Origin: Heterotrichella gracilis | Taxonomy: Eukaryota > Sar > Xanthophyceae > Tribonematales > Xanthonemataceae | Reading direction: 5' to 3' | Assembly: GCA_032358255.1 (NCBI GenBank) | Contig: JAULBX010016637.1 | Span: 186,001 to 250,000, forward strand | DNA: 64,000 nucleotides | Part shown: positions 22,764 to 41,066 of the stretch, in pieces | Numbering within the stretch: position 1 is the first letter of the stretch | Layout: every line of letters starts with the position of its first letter | Notes under the pieces: model-generated | The model's database searches: none | Told to the model about the DNA's origin: nothing | The model's input: only the letters and a program-made list of their open reading frames with translations | Translations under genes and position numbers: made by a program

Positions 22764-24040
22764 AAGATGAGCTTGTAATGCACCACTAGTGGAGTCTTTT
22801 TGCTGAGATGGAGTTGGGGTGATCCCCCAAGCCCAGGTACGCTTGAGCCACCTTGAACTGCATGATCAGGATGAAAGGAATCGAAGGAAGAGGCGTGGCA
22901 CTGCTACATAGTGGTAGAGGGACGAGAGGGTTGCTGCAGGACAACTGCGTCCAACCCAGCTGAGATCACCAAGGCCCAGGGCAATTTGAACCTTGTACAA
23001 GATTCGGGCAAGTAAACGCTGCGCACGATCACTGGGAGGATGTATCCGAGTTGCTATATCCTCTCAAGACTACACAAAGATTGTGGCAAAGCTGTTTCGA
23101 TTGATCAAGTCGGTTTGGGTGGTGTTGTCTAAACTGCGGATGCAAATGGCAACCACCGACTAAAATTCAAATACCCGTACTCAGCAGGCGAAAGTCATTG
23201 ATGGTGGTAGCAGCGAAATAAAACAGGCAGGATAGTCTTCAGCAGTAAGTAGTCGTTGTGGTATTGGGCATTGGGCAAAGCGTTGTCTAGAGGCGCGCCC
23301 CACATAGCAGCACACCACCCATGGCGCTCTGAAACCAGTGACTCTGGCAGAGATCTTTGTCAATTATGTTTGTGCCCAAACCCTGACTTTACAAGGTTTT
23401 TTGAAAGATCACTCAGCACAGAGAAAGGACGCACACAGAGACAGTCCAAATACTCCACACAATAAAAGGATTTGCTGAATGACGGGTGATCCTGTACCAA
23501 ACACCCAGCCAAGTTCTTTGGATAATCTGTGAACGAATGATAGTGTCACTTGAGGCCCAACGATGTTCGCATATTTGCCTGTCAGTGACCATTTCATTAT
23601 CCACATGGTGGTCCTTTTCCTTACAGGATCAGGATCAGCCCGCCTGGCCCAATGATTGGTGATAGTTCTCCTCCAGTTGTGAGAGCCGCTTCTTAGCATG
23701 AAATTTGCCGTTGCTTTCTAACAGTTCCAAGTGTATAGAGAGCGCGACGCATGTGTTTTGCACAACTGTGCCAGGTAAAAATCTGTCAGCCATTGCAAGG
23801 TTATATCAAAAGAGTTCGACAATGAAAGTTGGCTTGTGGACTGCTGGCATGATCAGCGTGTGCAACTGGAGTTTTGCTGTCCTGGCAGCAAAAATAATGC
23901 TGCAAGTTTGAAACCATTTGGCTTGGCAATGTGGTGTGCTGGCACAACTTTGGGAACCAACTGGGGCTGCAGTACTCTTGAGCCTCAACTCGCCAGCTGT
24001 TTCAGCCAGCTGATGGCCCATGCTGGGACTGCCTGCCTCC
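22764..24040. other. Intergenic region between transporter and STRAP genes
   Basis: About 1.3 kb upstream of the transporter and downstream of the STRAP gene, both on the minus strand. It should hold the transporter promoter. No coding exon or structured RNA could be supported. Confidence 0.45.
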
Positions 24041-25791
24041 CTAGTGGCCATTCTCAACGCCATTCGCATCCTCTTTGGCGCGGAAATCTGTCTGCCAGAT
24101 GCGGATGGTCCCATCCTCTGACCCTGATGCGTAGGTCTCACCCCCGGGGGCAAAGCGCACACAGTGCACCGGCCCATGGTGCCCTGCACGAGACCCAGGC
24201 ACACAGTCAGTGCCACCACCCCAGCTGCATGCAGAAACGCCATGCGCAACTGGCTGTACTGGTCCCGCCAAGCACGCTGCCAACAAGCCTGACACCAACA
24301 ATGCAGGTGCCATGCATGTGGCTCAGCATCAAGGGCACATCAGGCATTGGATTAGCATCAGGCATTATATCAACTTCAGGAATGGGCATGATTTCCACCG
24401 TACCTTTGTTGACATCCACCTCCAGCTCGGTGTTGTAGTCGTGCTGGTGCACCCAGCAGTCTGCCCCGCCGACCGCAAACCGCTGCTTCTCAGCAGAGTA
24501 GGACGCCGACTCCACCTCAAATGGCATTGTCACAGCCTTCTTCAGCTGCAGGCTCGCGCCGTCGAAGAAGAGGACCTCGGTGCCGTTTGTGGCAGTGATG
24601 TGGGCATCGTCATGGGAGACCTCGATGGATGTGACAACCCCTTTGGTGGCCAGCGTTTGCACCACCTTCAACGTCCTTGGGTCCCAGATGCTGCGGGGCA
24701 AAGCACACTGTCAGCCAACCTGCGCCGCATCTTGCGGCAGCCAAATGCAGGCAGTTGAGTACCACATGACATGCATGCCTTGCTCTTTGGCTGCAATGCA
24801 GGTAATAATAAAAATATTGATGCCACGGGACTGCATGTCGCGCAAGAATAGATGTGGACATGATATGGTATATGATACATGCCCTGGCTGTACTTCATGT
24901 CACTCACTCGATGTTGGGCTTGTCTGAACATGACATCAGGATGAGCTGGTCCTGTTTGCACCACGCTGCACATCGGATGTTGGCGGGCACAGCGGGGAAC
25001 GTGATGGGGTCAGACTCGGGCTGGTTCACGTCGAAAATCCTGAGAATTTTCTCGTGGCCTGCAAGCATTGCGCCATGTGGGCATGCAGTTTGTGGCAAAG
25101 TGCACTGACCCAGGAGCTCATAGTAGAGTGCATAAGGTGAAACATAGGTGGATGGTGTACCATACCTCCAGTCACAATCCTGTGGCAGTCGTGTGCAAAG
25201 TCTACTGTTCTCACAATGTGGTTGTGAGCGAAAGAGTGCTTTTCATCCCCAGTGACGGCATCCCAGACTTTGGCACTGAAATCAGCTGCTGCGGTTGCTG
25301 CCAGCAGTGCTGGATCATTCAGCACACAGGACCACACCGCGCCCTGTTTGCACACCAGATCCCAAGGCATCAGTCCTCATGTCTAAGGCGGGGTATATGC
25401 ACATGCTCAACATCCAAGGGGGCAACAAAATCACAATAGGCTTTGGCTGCAACGCCTTAGTTGTATGGCTATCCAGGGAATGCACAACAAGTGCAAGTGC
25501 TGGGCTGACACCCCGTGTCACCTTATGTCCCTGGAAGGTGCCCACCCAGTCACCGGTGGCGCCGTTGCGGAGCATTGGCTGCCCATCTTTACTTGCACTG
25601 GTGAGGAAGTATCCATCTGGCGTCACGGGGCTGTAGGCAGCACCAGGTGGGTGGGTGAGGGCTTGATGCAGCATGCGCATGCATGGATATGCATGCCAAC
25701 AAACCTGGGCAGCCTACCTGTAAGAGAGTTCCACTATAGGTCGAGTGTGGCCGTGGCAGACTAGGGGAGTTTGCGCTCTCTTGCCGGCCAT
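24041..25791 (-). CDS. STRAP: STRAP/UNRIP-type WD40 protein
   Basis: Exons (minus): 25791-25718, 25630-25522, 25343-25166, 25058-24908, 24690-24404, 24183-24041; 313 aa in one frame, close to the family's usual ~330. It is a seven-bladed WD40 propeller. STRAP/UNRIP proteins work with the SMN complex in snRNP assembly, with UNR and in receptor signalling; the plant role is little known. Recognisable parts: [20 protein letters not shown] at the start, [90 protein letters not shown], and the last blade [17 protein letters not shown]. The ATG gives the family N-terminus directly before the first blade. Confidence 0.93.
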
Positions 25792-26219
25792 GGCTGTGTT
25801 GGGGAATTGGCCCCTCTGGCCGCGAACCCCTTGAAATGGATGGAACTAAATTTCGCCCAACTGATATGACTTTGAAGCAGCAACTGGAATATATGTGGAA
25901 AAAAGCTGTACTACGTGGAGTGTCTTCTCACGGTGTCACAAGTAGTGCTCCTGTGTCAACAACGTGAGAGAGGATTTGGCTACTGATCCTTGCCTAGCTA
26001 CAATGGGCATGTCGTGAGCTATTCACTCATTGATTATGGTCGCCAACAGCCTGCTGCTCCATTGTTTGTTGGCGTCCTCGCTAGTGGCAGTGTGGGGCAA
26101 CCAAACTTTTTGCCCACCCGAAAGCATATGTATGCATTGCGGCTAGGCAACCAGGAGGAGCGGTGTGTTTTGCATTAGTTATTATGTGCCATTATATCAC
26201 ATTGTCATCACTCTTGCGA
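25792..26219. other. Intergenic region upstream of STRAP and tRNA-Ala
   Basis: About 430 bp that should hold the STRAP promoter (minus strand). I see no further gene. The tRNA promoter elements are inside the tRNA itself. Confidence 0.45.
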
Positions 26220-26292
26220 GGGGATATAGCTCAGTTGGTAGAGCGCTCGCTTCGCATGCGAGAGGTCAAGGGTTCGATTCCCTTTGTCTCCA
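26220..26292 (+). tRNA. trnA-CGC: tRNA-Ala (anticodon CGC)
   Basis: A 73-nt cloverleaf starting GGGGATATAGCTCAGTTGG. The anticodon arm is CTCGC-TTCGCAT-GCGAG, giving anticodon CGC (reads GCG, alanine). The acceptor stem GGGGATA pairs with TGTCTCC and includes the G3-U70 wobble that identifies alanine tRNAs, with discriminator A. The T arm carries GGTTCGATTCC (B box) and the D arm TAGCTCAGTTGG (A box), so it has a normal Pol III internal promoter. No intron is present, and CCA is not encoded. The eukaryotic Pol III context suggests a nuclear gene. Confidence 0.95.
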
Positions 26293-26294
26293 CA

Positions 26295-26305
26295 TTTTGC
26301 TTTTT
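26295..26305 (+). terminator. Pol III terminator of tRNA-Ala
   Basis: Two T-runs (TTTT at 26295-26298 and TTTTT at 26301-26305) lie 2-13 nt after the tRNA, as expected for RNA polymerase III termination. Confidence 0.75.
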
Positions 26306-27658
26306 GCAATCCAGATCAAGCATTTTGCTTTTTGTTTCCAGTTGCGTATGTGCACATTACTGCAAAGTAAGCTTGAAAGGATCGTAACTCTTAAGATACA
26401 CTCTGGGTCCAAGGCAGCCTCCAAGGTGCACACACAGATAGGTGGCAATTATTGTACTGAAAAGGTTGTTGGCCGTCACCCGTTTCCCCAACACTGCATG
26501 GTGGGGTGGTGCACTGTAACCATGTTGTGCTGCCAGTCCCACAAGTGCGCATAATTTCCAGCAGATAGCATATTCCTCCTTTGCACTGGAAGACTGCAGT
26601 GGTGAGTGGTGAGCCGGAGGTATTGGGTCCTGCTAATGGGGTTTAGGGTGTCCCCAAGCAGGCAAGCAGTGCCCAGAACATGCAATACCCTGCCCAATGC
26701 AGTGTTACGAACATGAAAATTTAATAAAAATCCAAACACTTGTCAACCAGCTCAGCTTCCTGCACCATCAGGGCGCAGTTCTCGGGGTTTATTGGGCATG
26801 GGGACGTTGCATCAGAGGTAGGGCAAGTGAGGGCAGTCTGCTGCGCCAATACGCAATGTTGCTGTATCTTAGTACCCAGATAACTGTCCAAACATACTAG
26901 CAAACCTTGCCTACCCAGGCCATCCATCTGATGGTGCTGCCCAAAGAGTTTAAAAGTACCCAGTTTTTATGCCCACCATGCAGCCCACCATGCTGAAGGT
27001 TGCTGAAAGCACTGTCTAGGAAGTTGAACTGACTACTCACACTAGTAAGTTGCAGTTGACAAAAGACAACTATGTGTCCAAAGTCACATTGAACACAGCC
27101 AATCCACTAGCTAGCTCCACATGGCATGGCATTAGGACAGTGATGCACACCCTGCACCAGCTACTTTCGGTCGTGATTAATCACTGGCAGCATAAAACCC
27201 TGGAGTAAGAGCTGTCTGCAAGAAAGTATGCGAGTGATAAAAAAAGCTGCAATCTTGGGCCCAGCTTCAGCCTGTGGCCACAAAGGTGGGTGGGGCACGT
27301 TGAGTGGCTTGCACGTGACCCGGTGACTTGGCAACAAACATGCTTTCGGAATACAGCTCTTTCACGGCTTCAAAGCACCAGAGCCGGCTACGCGCTGGGT
27401 ACATTCAGGGCACTATTCAAGGCTGATAGTCTTATGAACGCTTTGAACGCCTAGGTTTTGGGGCGTGCCACAGTTGCTCGTTTTGGGTTAGCTTCGCAGT
27501 GTTGTTGGGTTTGCACAACTTGTGGGTTGCTCTTTTCCCCACAACTCTCGTGGGTTCAGCACGTCGTCATGAGTTGTTAAAGCACCGTTCTGCTGTGTTG
27601 TGGCGACCAGCGGGCCGGGGGCGCTGCATGGTGTCGACTTGGCGCATGGTCTTCCTCG
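26306..27658. other. Intergenic region upstream of beta-amylase
   Basis: About 1.35 kb between the tRNA and the beta-amylase start. No exon with recognisable motifs on either strand. It probably contains the amylase promoter and leader. Confidence 0.4.
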
Positions 27659-33630
<5,972 letters not shown>

Positions 33631-35415
33631 ATCAGCTGCACTCACATAAGGCAGCTGATTAGTGGCGCTGGGCTGGCTGGTGCCATGTGCACGGCTGGTG
33701 CCCTGCTAGGGTTTGATGTTCATTCCCTTGGGATGGCGCTAGAGTGATTGGGCGGGGATGGGGTGTGCATGGGGCGACGTAGTTGCGCTATGTCGGCGCT
33801 CGTGCAGTGTATGGACAACACACTGGATTGCCGTTAGCAGCAGATGCTACGGAGGCTAGCGATAGGTGTGGACCAAGACGCATGTGTCACCTGATCGTGG
33901 ATGGATGGCCCTGGATTAGGTATCAAGTAGATCAGGCAGATGGAGGTTTACTGTGGGTTTGCTGGTGGGGATAATAATCACTGGGATTCATGTTCTATGG
34001 ATGGCGCAGCGTGATTGGGGCGGGGTTGGCCACTTAGTTGGGTGTGGGAGGCTCGGTCAACTGCAGGTAAATTTCTGCATGCAATAAATCAACAATGTGC
34101 AGGGAATTAGGCCTGGGTTCTTTGGGGCTGCACAGCAGGGTTTCTGCAACTGTGGGTTGGATTTTCTTGCCAGAACTGAACGGCATTGTTTTATGGTTGG
34201 TGCTGTGGGGTGGCATTATCCAATTTGAGCACGGAGGGGTGAGGTAGGGGTAGGAGGTGCCACACTGCTCCAATACCCAATGGGTGCCACGCTGCTATAA
34301 TACCCAATACCCATGGCATGCATGAGGCTCAGTCAATTGTTCCACTGGAAAGTTTAGCTTGTCGTGGTTGACAGGGTTTGTGATGATGACCGTAAATAGG
34401 TTTTGGCGAGGAATGATGTTGTTGACTTATGGCTCACTGCTATGATTGCTAGGTGCTGCAACTGAGGAATGCACTTCGTGTTTTTGCCTGTGCACTTTTA
34501 TGTATCACCATGATGGTGACACGTGTAGCCTTGAATAGTGTAGCTTTCCACCTTCGACAAGCTAGGGTACGTGTAGGGCACATGCATTTCCATTTGATAG
34601 AGGGGAAGTTCAACTAAATCCGGGGATTTGATTGCTAACCGTCATGCTTGCAGCCCTTGTCTTCAGGAATTGAGTTGGCAACAGCAGTGGTCATGTGTAA
34701 GAGAGGGAAGAGTTGTTTTTGAAGCATCAGAGCTATTACATGTCACATGCCACAGTGGTCAAAATTTCTCCGAGGGTCAAGGGTTTTGACCCTTGATTTT
34801 GTCAGTGACACACGGAGTGGAACAACACACTTGGAGTGTGATTTAGAGCAAGTACTTGGGCATTGCTGTAATCCAATCTAGCGACTTGCTTAGCTGCCAA
34901 GCAAAAATTATCCTTAACATACAGGACCTGCTGCGCAAAGCCAGCGAGGAGGGGCGTGCCGTCACTGACGTCCACTTCTGGGGTCCTTCTTAGCCCTTAG
35001 GCTAACTCTATGCCGTAGCCGCTAGCCCTTAGGCTAACTCTATGCCGTAGCGGCTTTTGCGGCTTAAGCAATTGTGGGCGGCGGGTAAGGATGGCCTTTA
35101 GCAGCATGACAATGTTCAATCCAACTCAATTCGACAATGGCCTAAAAGACCCAAATTTTGGCACCTCCGCATAATACACAAAATTGCTAGACATCTTGGG
35201 GTATGGGTATCACATGCTGTAGTACATGTAGGATACTAGTGGGGAGTCACACCATCGCGCCAGGAGGACTGTACCATATCAAATGCCATTGACGCATCAA
35301 AGTGCTAGTCACTAATGAGTAAGTAAGTAATGACTATGATTACGCCCATGGCATGGCGATGCACCCCCTCACAGGCAGCTGTACAATCCCTCAAACCCCA
35401 TCCCCGGGGAGGGCC
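33631..35415. other. Convergent intergenic region between beta-amylase and kinase
   Basis: About 1.8 kb. It holds a 32-bp direct repeat (34991-35054) and, just before it, an exon-like piece: an acceptor TACAG followed by 23 in-frame codons (34925-34993; DLLRKASEEGRAVTDVHFWG) ending in TAG. This could be an alternative last exon or a remnant; no donor in the amylase gene joins it convincingly. Otherwise nothing supported. Confidence 0.35.
34991..35054. repeat. Two-copy 32-bp tandem repeat
   Basis: The unit TAGCCCTTAGGCTAACTCTA plus 12 more bases occurs at 34991-35022 and again at 35023-35054, differing only near the end. Each unit contains a short palindrome (CCCTTAGGCTAA with partial self-complementarity). 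Confidence 0.85.
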
Positions 35416-38400
35416 TCACGCTGCCACCTGGCACACACACCTGTCTGCCCCCGCCAGGTGCGCACGCGTTGGCTTTGGTGTGAATGGCAGCGCCTGTGCC
35501 TGGGTGCGGTACACCTCCTCCCTGAAGGCATCCTCAATGCACACCAGCCGCTGCAGCGCCTGGGCAAATGTGGGCCTGCGAGGGGAAGCAAACAAATTCA
35601 GAGGAGCAAAAATTCAAAATAATCCAAATCATTATTAGGAAAAAATAAACAAGGACTTTTAATACATGGGTTGCATACCTTTAAAAAGGCGCATTCGCTT
35701 AGAGAAGCAGAGCCCATTCCTCCTATGTATTAAGAACGGCGATGGGATACATTCTTTTGTCACAATTCACCCACCCATCCTCCTCCATGAAACCGCCTAC
35801 GCCCTTCAGTACCCCTCCCACCTTTCCCCCGGGTCTTGGTGCCAGCAGGCCGCAGCCAGGTGGCAGTAGGCGGGTGGGCAGGAGGAGTCAAACTGAGGTC
35901 GCAGGGTACCGTCGCACACGCCCAGGCAGATCTGGCCCTCCATCAGCCCCTCGTATGCCTGGCGGCAGTTGTACATCTCCCACAGCAGGATGCCAAAGGC
36001 GTATACGTCAGACGCCTTCTGCGGGGTGCAGGGTTCAGGGTGTCACCCAGCGTGCGGGAAAGGCATGCAAGCATGTGTGACTTGTTGCTGGCGGTCATCC
36101 CTACTGATTGTGTGACTCCTGGACAAGTGGGTACGATTGTTGTTAAGCCAAAGAGTCACCATCTGAGCTGCACTGAGAAGAGTTTTAGGTGCCGCACCTG
36201 GTATACGCATGCCTGTTCATTTCACCCCTGTTCACGTAACTACGTTTTAAATTGGCAAACCCGCTTGATGCTACATGCAGGTAATGTTGCGATGCGCCAT
36301 ATGGTGGTCCACGAACCCCTCACCTGCACACTGGAGGTCATGAAGGTCTCGGGTGCGGTGTATGCGCAGGTGCCCATGGCCCCCGCCCCGTGGCTGGTGC
36401 TGCCTCCCACCACACAGCTCAGGCCAAAGTCTGAAACCTACAAATTGAAAACGAAATATTGAAGGAAAGATCAGACATCAGCGGGACCACGCACACCACA
36501 TCATCATTGACTTCCTCTGCAGCTCCACCCATATTCTGGTTAAGATTGTTGTTCCTCGTGCCTGGCAGTTCTGCATGGCATAGGCTGTGGCCACATTACA
36601 GCTATGCAAACATAAAATCCTGCAACTGTAGTACATATCCCATGCCCAGCCTTGCCAAAAACCCCATGTTCCACCAAACCACCCGCTATGCACGCTCACC
36701 TCTCCCCACCACCCACCCCTGCATCCAGGCAACTTGTTGAGGTACCCCTGCTCGATCCCACCCCCCTTCCCTCCCCCCACCTTGGCGATGTAACCCCTGC
36801 GGTCGATGCGCTGCGTCTTGAGCAGCACGTTGCCTGGCTTGAGGTCGCCATGCACCACACCCGCACCATGGATATGTTCCATGGCCTTGGCTACCTCGCC
36901 GGCGGTGCGCAGAAGGGCACACTGCAGGGGTACACGCGCCGGTGAGTGGTGGTGATGACGATAACCAGGATCCACATTTGGATATACACATACATATTAC
37001 AAGCATTCCGGCAAAAGAGCCAGATCAGCAATCAGCAGTTACATTTGGAGTATGATGGGTTGAATTTGGATAATTGAAATGGAAACCACAGATGTTTTCA
37101 AGGTAAATTCAGATGCACCAACACCACACCGCCCCGTGCAGGGTATGTGGCTCACATAGCTGGTTTAGGGCTTAGGGTTTATGGTACTCACATACGTGGT
37201 TGCCGATGTCCACTTGCCATGCGGTAGGAACACCCTCCTGCTGATGGCGCGCAGCAGCGAGCCCAAGTCACAGTACTCCATCACAGCAACCATGGCAGCA
37301 CCACCGGCAAGTGTGCCAAACGACTCTGCACACACGCCTGCGCCACATTGCTACGTGATGCAGGCGAGAATGATCCATCCGCAAGTGAGCGTCTGCCACC
37401 GCACCACAAACGCATATAGAGCATGAAACACCAGTCGTTGTCATTGCGCGTGTGCATTGCATGGCGCCACATGACGCCGACGCGCAATGCATCAGCACAG
37501 TGATGCAAAATGCAGTGTGCACAGCATGCATCTGTCACAAAGCACGTTTCCACATGATGCACATGCATGGGTGCACTCACGATCTTTTGCTACCGGCGAC
37601 CCGAATCCATCCTCTGAATTGAACGATGCCATGCGCCCTTCACTTTGGTTGGTCAGGCTGCCTGGCTGGCTCAGCTGCTTATCTGGTGTGGTGGAGGCAC
37701 TGTCTAGACCATCAGAAGGGCCCTCGACGGCTGCACCAGCGCTCTCCAGCCCTTGTGCATTTACGCTAGCCTGCTCAGATGGGTGGGGTGTGGTGGAGAC
37801 ACCTTTGTGAGGGTGTGGGCCACCGGCGCTACCTGGAGACTGTAACCGGCCCTCCGCCCCTGCACAAGCGCTCCCAAGCCCTTGCGCATTGCTGCCAGCC
37901 CTCTCTGGGGGGTGGAGTGCAGTGGAGAAACCCTCCTGAGGGTCACTGTGGAACAAGCGCCGCTGCACCCACCGAGTGCTGCTGGGTCGGTGTGTGCCAG
38001 AGCTCGCCCCACCGCTCGAGGTGCGGCGCACATGGATTGGCGCCAGGTGGGGGAGCGCGTACCCTGGCACTGTAGGCCTGACAGGATCATTGGCGCCTCC
38101 AGGGCTGGCGCTGGCGAATGCTGCTGCTGCTTCATTGGAGGCCTGGCTGCATGCCTGCTCACCCACTCCTGCAGCAGTTTCCCCTGCCACATCCTTGGAT
38201 TGCGCAGGGAGATTGGCTGCTGTGCTGGTTGCCATGAATGTTGAATTTGCCCTGCCCAGCTGCTGCCGCGTATCAATACTCTCCTGATGCCCAACTCCAT
38301 CCCCCTGATCTGGCCCCGCTGCAGTGCTTGCTGCCTGGTCCTGGCGTTGGCAACGCGATGTGGCGCCTAATGTCCTTGAGGGTGCATGGCGCAGTGACTC

Positions 38401-39863
38401 TGTCAGCATGGGGGAGGCTGAGGTGTTGTCGGTGTGGGTGGGATCCCCATCGCTGGGGCTGCGGCGGTGTACCAGGGCACCCTGGCTAGGGCCTGGCAAG
38501 GAGGATTCTGATACCTTTTCATGGCTGCCGTGCTTGGTAACGGTCGCACACTGCCTCTGTGTTGAAACCCCAACTCCAAGGTGGGCCTGGGGTGCAGGTG
38601 GGGAGCGGTGGTGCAGGGCTGCTATGGCAAATTGAGCACGTGGGGTGCTGGCCAGGGCGCCTTCTTTGGGTGAGGATGACGCAACTTCACCATCCGCGCT
38701 ACACTCCTGCTTGATCTGCAAGCATTGGGTGGACACTGGTGAATAGCCGTCCATGCGGATGTTTAGACAGGAAAATGTGCCTACAATATCCAGTCACCAC
38801 AGCTGTGGCCAATTTATGTCACAGCTGTGGACACCCAGCTATTGTTATTCTACTGTTATTTTTACTGCTACTACTATTATCACCATGCAAAGCTCCAACA
38901 TGCTCTGCACAGGTCAAGGGTGAGTAATTTGTGGATCTCTCAAGTAAAATCAGCTCCCTTCAGGAACTCCAGGGAGGTCTATAATTACCTTCTTGCTCAG
39001 CTGTGTGGGTGTCATGAAGCCCCACCCGTAGCTCTGCACCACGTTGGGGTGGGAGAAGCTCTCACCCAGGACGATCTCACCGATCGACTGTGCAATGGCC
39101 TGCGCATCGCTGATGTGGCAGAAGGTGCACTTGACAGCCACAGTGGCGCCCTTCCATGTGCCTTTGAACACCGCGCCATACCCCCCTTTGCCGATGCACT
39201 GGAGGAAATGGAGCTCTTCGGGGGCCACTGCCATGCCGGTGGGTACCCTTTGCAGCAGTGGAGCAACTGCTGCTGGCAGGGACAGCCGCCTGTGAAGATC
39301 ATGGTTGGTCTCAAAGCGATTCCAATGTAATGCACGCAAGGGATTCCCAAATGTGCGTTTGTACTCGGTGAAGGGCTGGTAAATAGGGCGGGGTTTCGTC
39401 GGTGGGTGGTCATGGTGTGGGTCCCTCACCTGATCAGCTGTGGGAGCTCCTCCGTGTTGCCAGTGCTGAGTTTGGATGCGCTGGGTGTGTGCTGACGTCC
39501 TGGCCATGCTGCTGCAGTGGGTCCTGGCTGCTGTATCGGGTCTTGTGTGCAACTCCCACTGGCCAGGCATGGGGCGGTGGCGGGGTCTACCTTGACACTT
39601 GAGAGAAGAGTCGAGCAGGCAGCGTGCAGTTCGAACAAGTTAGCCTGTCCCTTATGGCCCTGGCTCTTGGCACCTTTGCGCCCTGTCAGCTGCCAGAACA
39701 GCAGCACCCCTGCTGCCAGGCCTGCACCATGGGGCGCCAGTGAAGTTGCTGAGGGAGGGATATGGTGTTTCCAGCAGAATAAGAGTGATGGTCTCGTAAG
39801 GATGGTCTCACCTAGCAGAAAACCTCCTATGGCTACTGCAGCTGTTGCTCCAGCCGCTACCAT
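35416..39863 (-). CDS. Membrane-anchored protein kinase (TKL-like) with a large insertion in the kinase domain
   Basis: Exons (minus): 39863-39812, 39721-39430, 39289-38989, 38715-37581, 37325-37192, 36921-36781, 36437-36324, 36018-35822, 35575-35416; 841 aa in one frame. The N-terminus is hydrophobic across the first splice (MVAAGATAAVAIGGFLLG, LAAGVLLFWQL), a signal or membrane anchor followed by basic residues. Kinase motifs: IGKGGYGAVFKGTW (glycine loop), ATVAVKCTF (ATP lysine), FSHPNVVQSYGWGFM, then after a break MVAVMEYCDLGSLLRAI (hinge), VVHGDLKPGNVLL (catalytic Asp; HGD instead of HRD), KVSDFGLS, YTAPETF, ASDVYAFGILLWEMY, and RPTFAQALQRL at the end. These resemble the TKL kinases abundant in green algae. 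Exon 4 adds ~378 low-complexity Ser/Ala/Gly/Pro-rich residues (aa 216-593) between strands beta4 and beta5, with an internal repeat of about 33 residues (two copies, each with NAQGL). Substrate unknown. Confidence 0.88.
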
Positions 39864-41066
39864 AGTTATGGTTCTGCACCACTGGTGCACAATCGTGGAG
39901 GTGTCAGTGTACCATCTTGAAGTCTAGTCTTGTTGTATCAATGACACCTTCTCCGCACCCATGGATTATGGAACGGAGCCCTCTAAAGGTGTCTCGTGCT
40001 CAAACGGACGAGCTCTTTAGTGAGGCAAGCTTGCGCCCGAAACTCGTATTCACATGCTGGCCAACCTTGTAGAAAGTCGCAGAGCGATGTTCGGTGTGTC
40101 ACCTGAGCAAGCTTGTCACCAGAGCAATCGTACTTTGTACCAAGAGGAACACTGAAAACTAGTCGTGGTAGACTCTAGCAACACAGTTGAGTTTACATAC
40201 TGATATCTCCACTCTCCATAAATGCTCCAGTGGCCAACATGTGGAGAGGTGCTAGGAACGTGAAAGCATGCATGCAGCCCACTAGGCTACAACCGCTTCC
40301 CTTTCCAACTACAATCGAGTCCCTTTCCAACTAGTTACATCGGCTATCCGAGTATCCCAAAAAAAAAATTCTCTGATTGCTCGTCTTTGCTATGACTCTC
40401 AGGTACGAGAGTTTCGAAAGTCTTGGAAAAAGCCTATTTCACTGATCCATGACAAACAATCCGGGTAACTTAAGCTTGGGCACACAAAGTCCTTGTGAAA
40501 GACTTGGCACAATGCTTTGAAATGCTAGGTCAACTAACAATTTTGGACAAGGCAGACGCGGGATAGACACTGCTGCCTTTTTTTAACCGCACAGGATGTT
40601 GGGGACTGACAGCTTTGCCGGCATGCAAGGGCTTTGCACTGTGTTCACTAGACCTGTCAAACATCAATATGCTGACTCATAAATAGACAGGATGGTCTGG
40701 TTGGAAAGAAAGGTGCGGGTTCACACCACCACATGCTCCACATGCATGCATGCATATTGGACATGGCTATCAAGTTCGCCGCGGCATGCTGCGAAAAGAA
40801 CTGCAGATTTGCCCTTATCCTTTACGTATATGATTCTATTATGAGTAAGCACGCAGCTTCTTGTGTAACAGCATCAATATAAACCATCAACATCATGATG
40901 GGTTGTGCACAATGTAATCCTACCAAGCTTGCATACCCGCCAACAGACAACACACCACCACTTGGGGAACGCTCCTGCCATCATTTAAACCGCTTTTCAC
41001 GCGCCTGCCACTACCCTGCCCCCTACCCCTACCCCTACCCCATCCCATCCCACCCCACCCAACCAG
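39864..41066. other. Divergent 5' region between kinase and DIS3L-like gene
   Basis: About 1.2 kb upstream of both genes. It must contain promoters and probably the unrecognised first exon of the DIS3L-like gene, whose coding frame enters at 41067 through a splice acceptor. An ATG-led frame at about 40764-40826 ending at a GTATAT donor is phase-compatible but not convincing. CT-rich tracts (CCCTACCCCTACCCC, 41015-41040) precede the acceptor. Confidence 0.35.
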
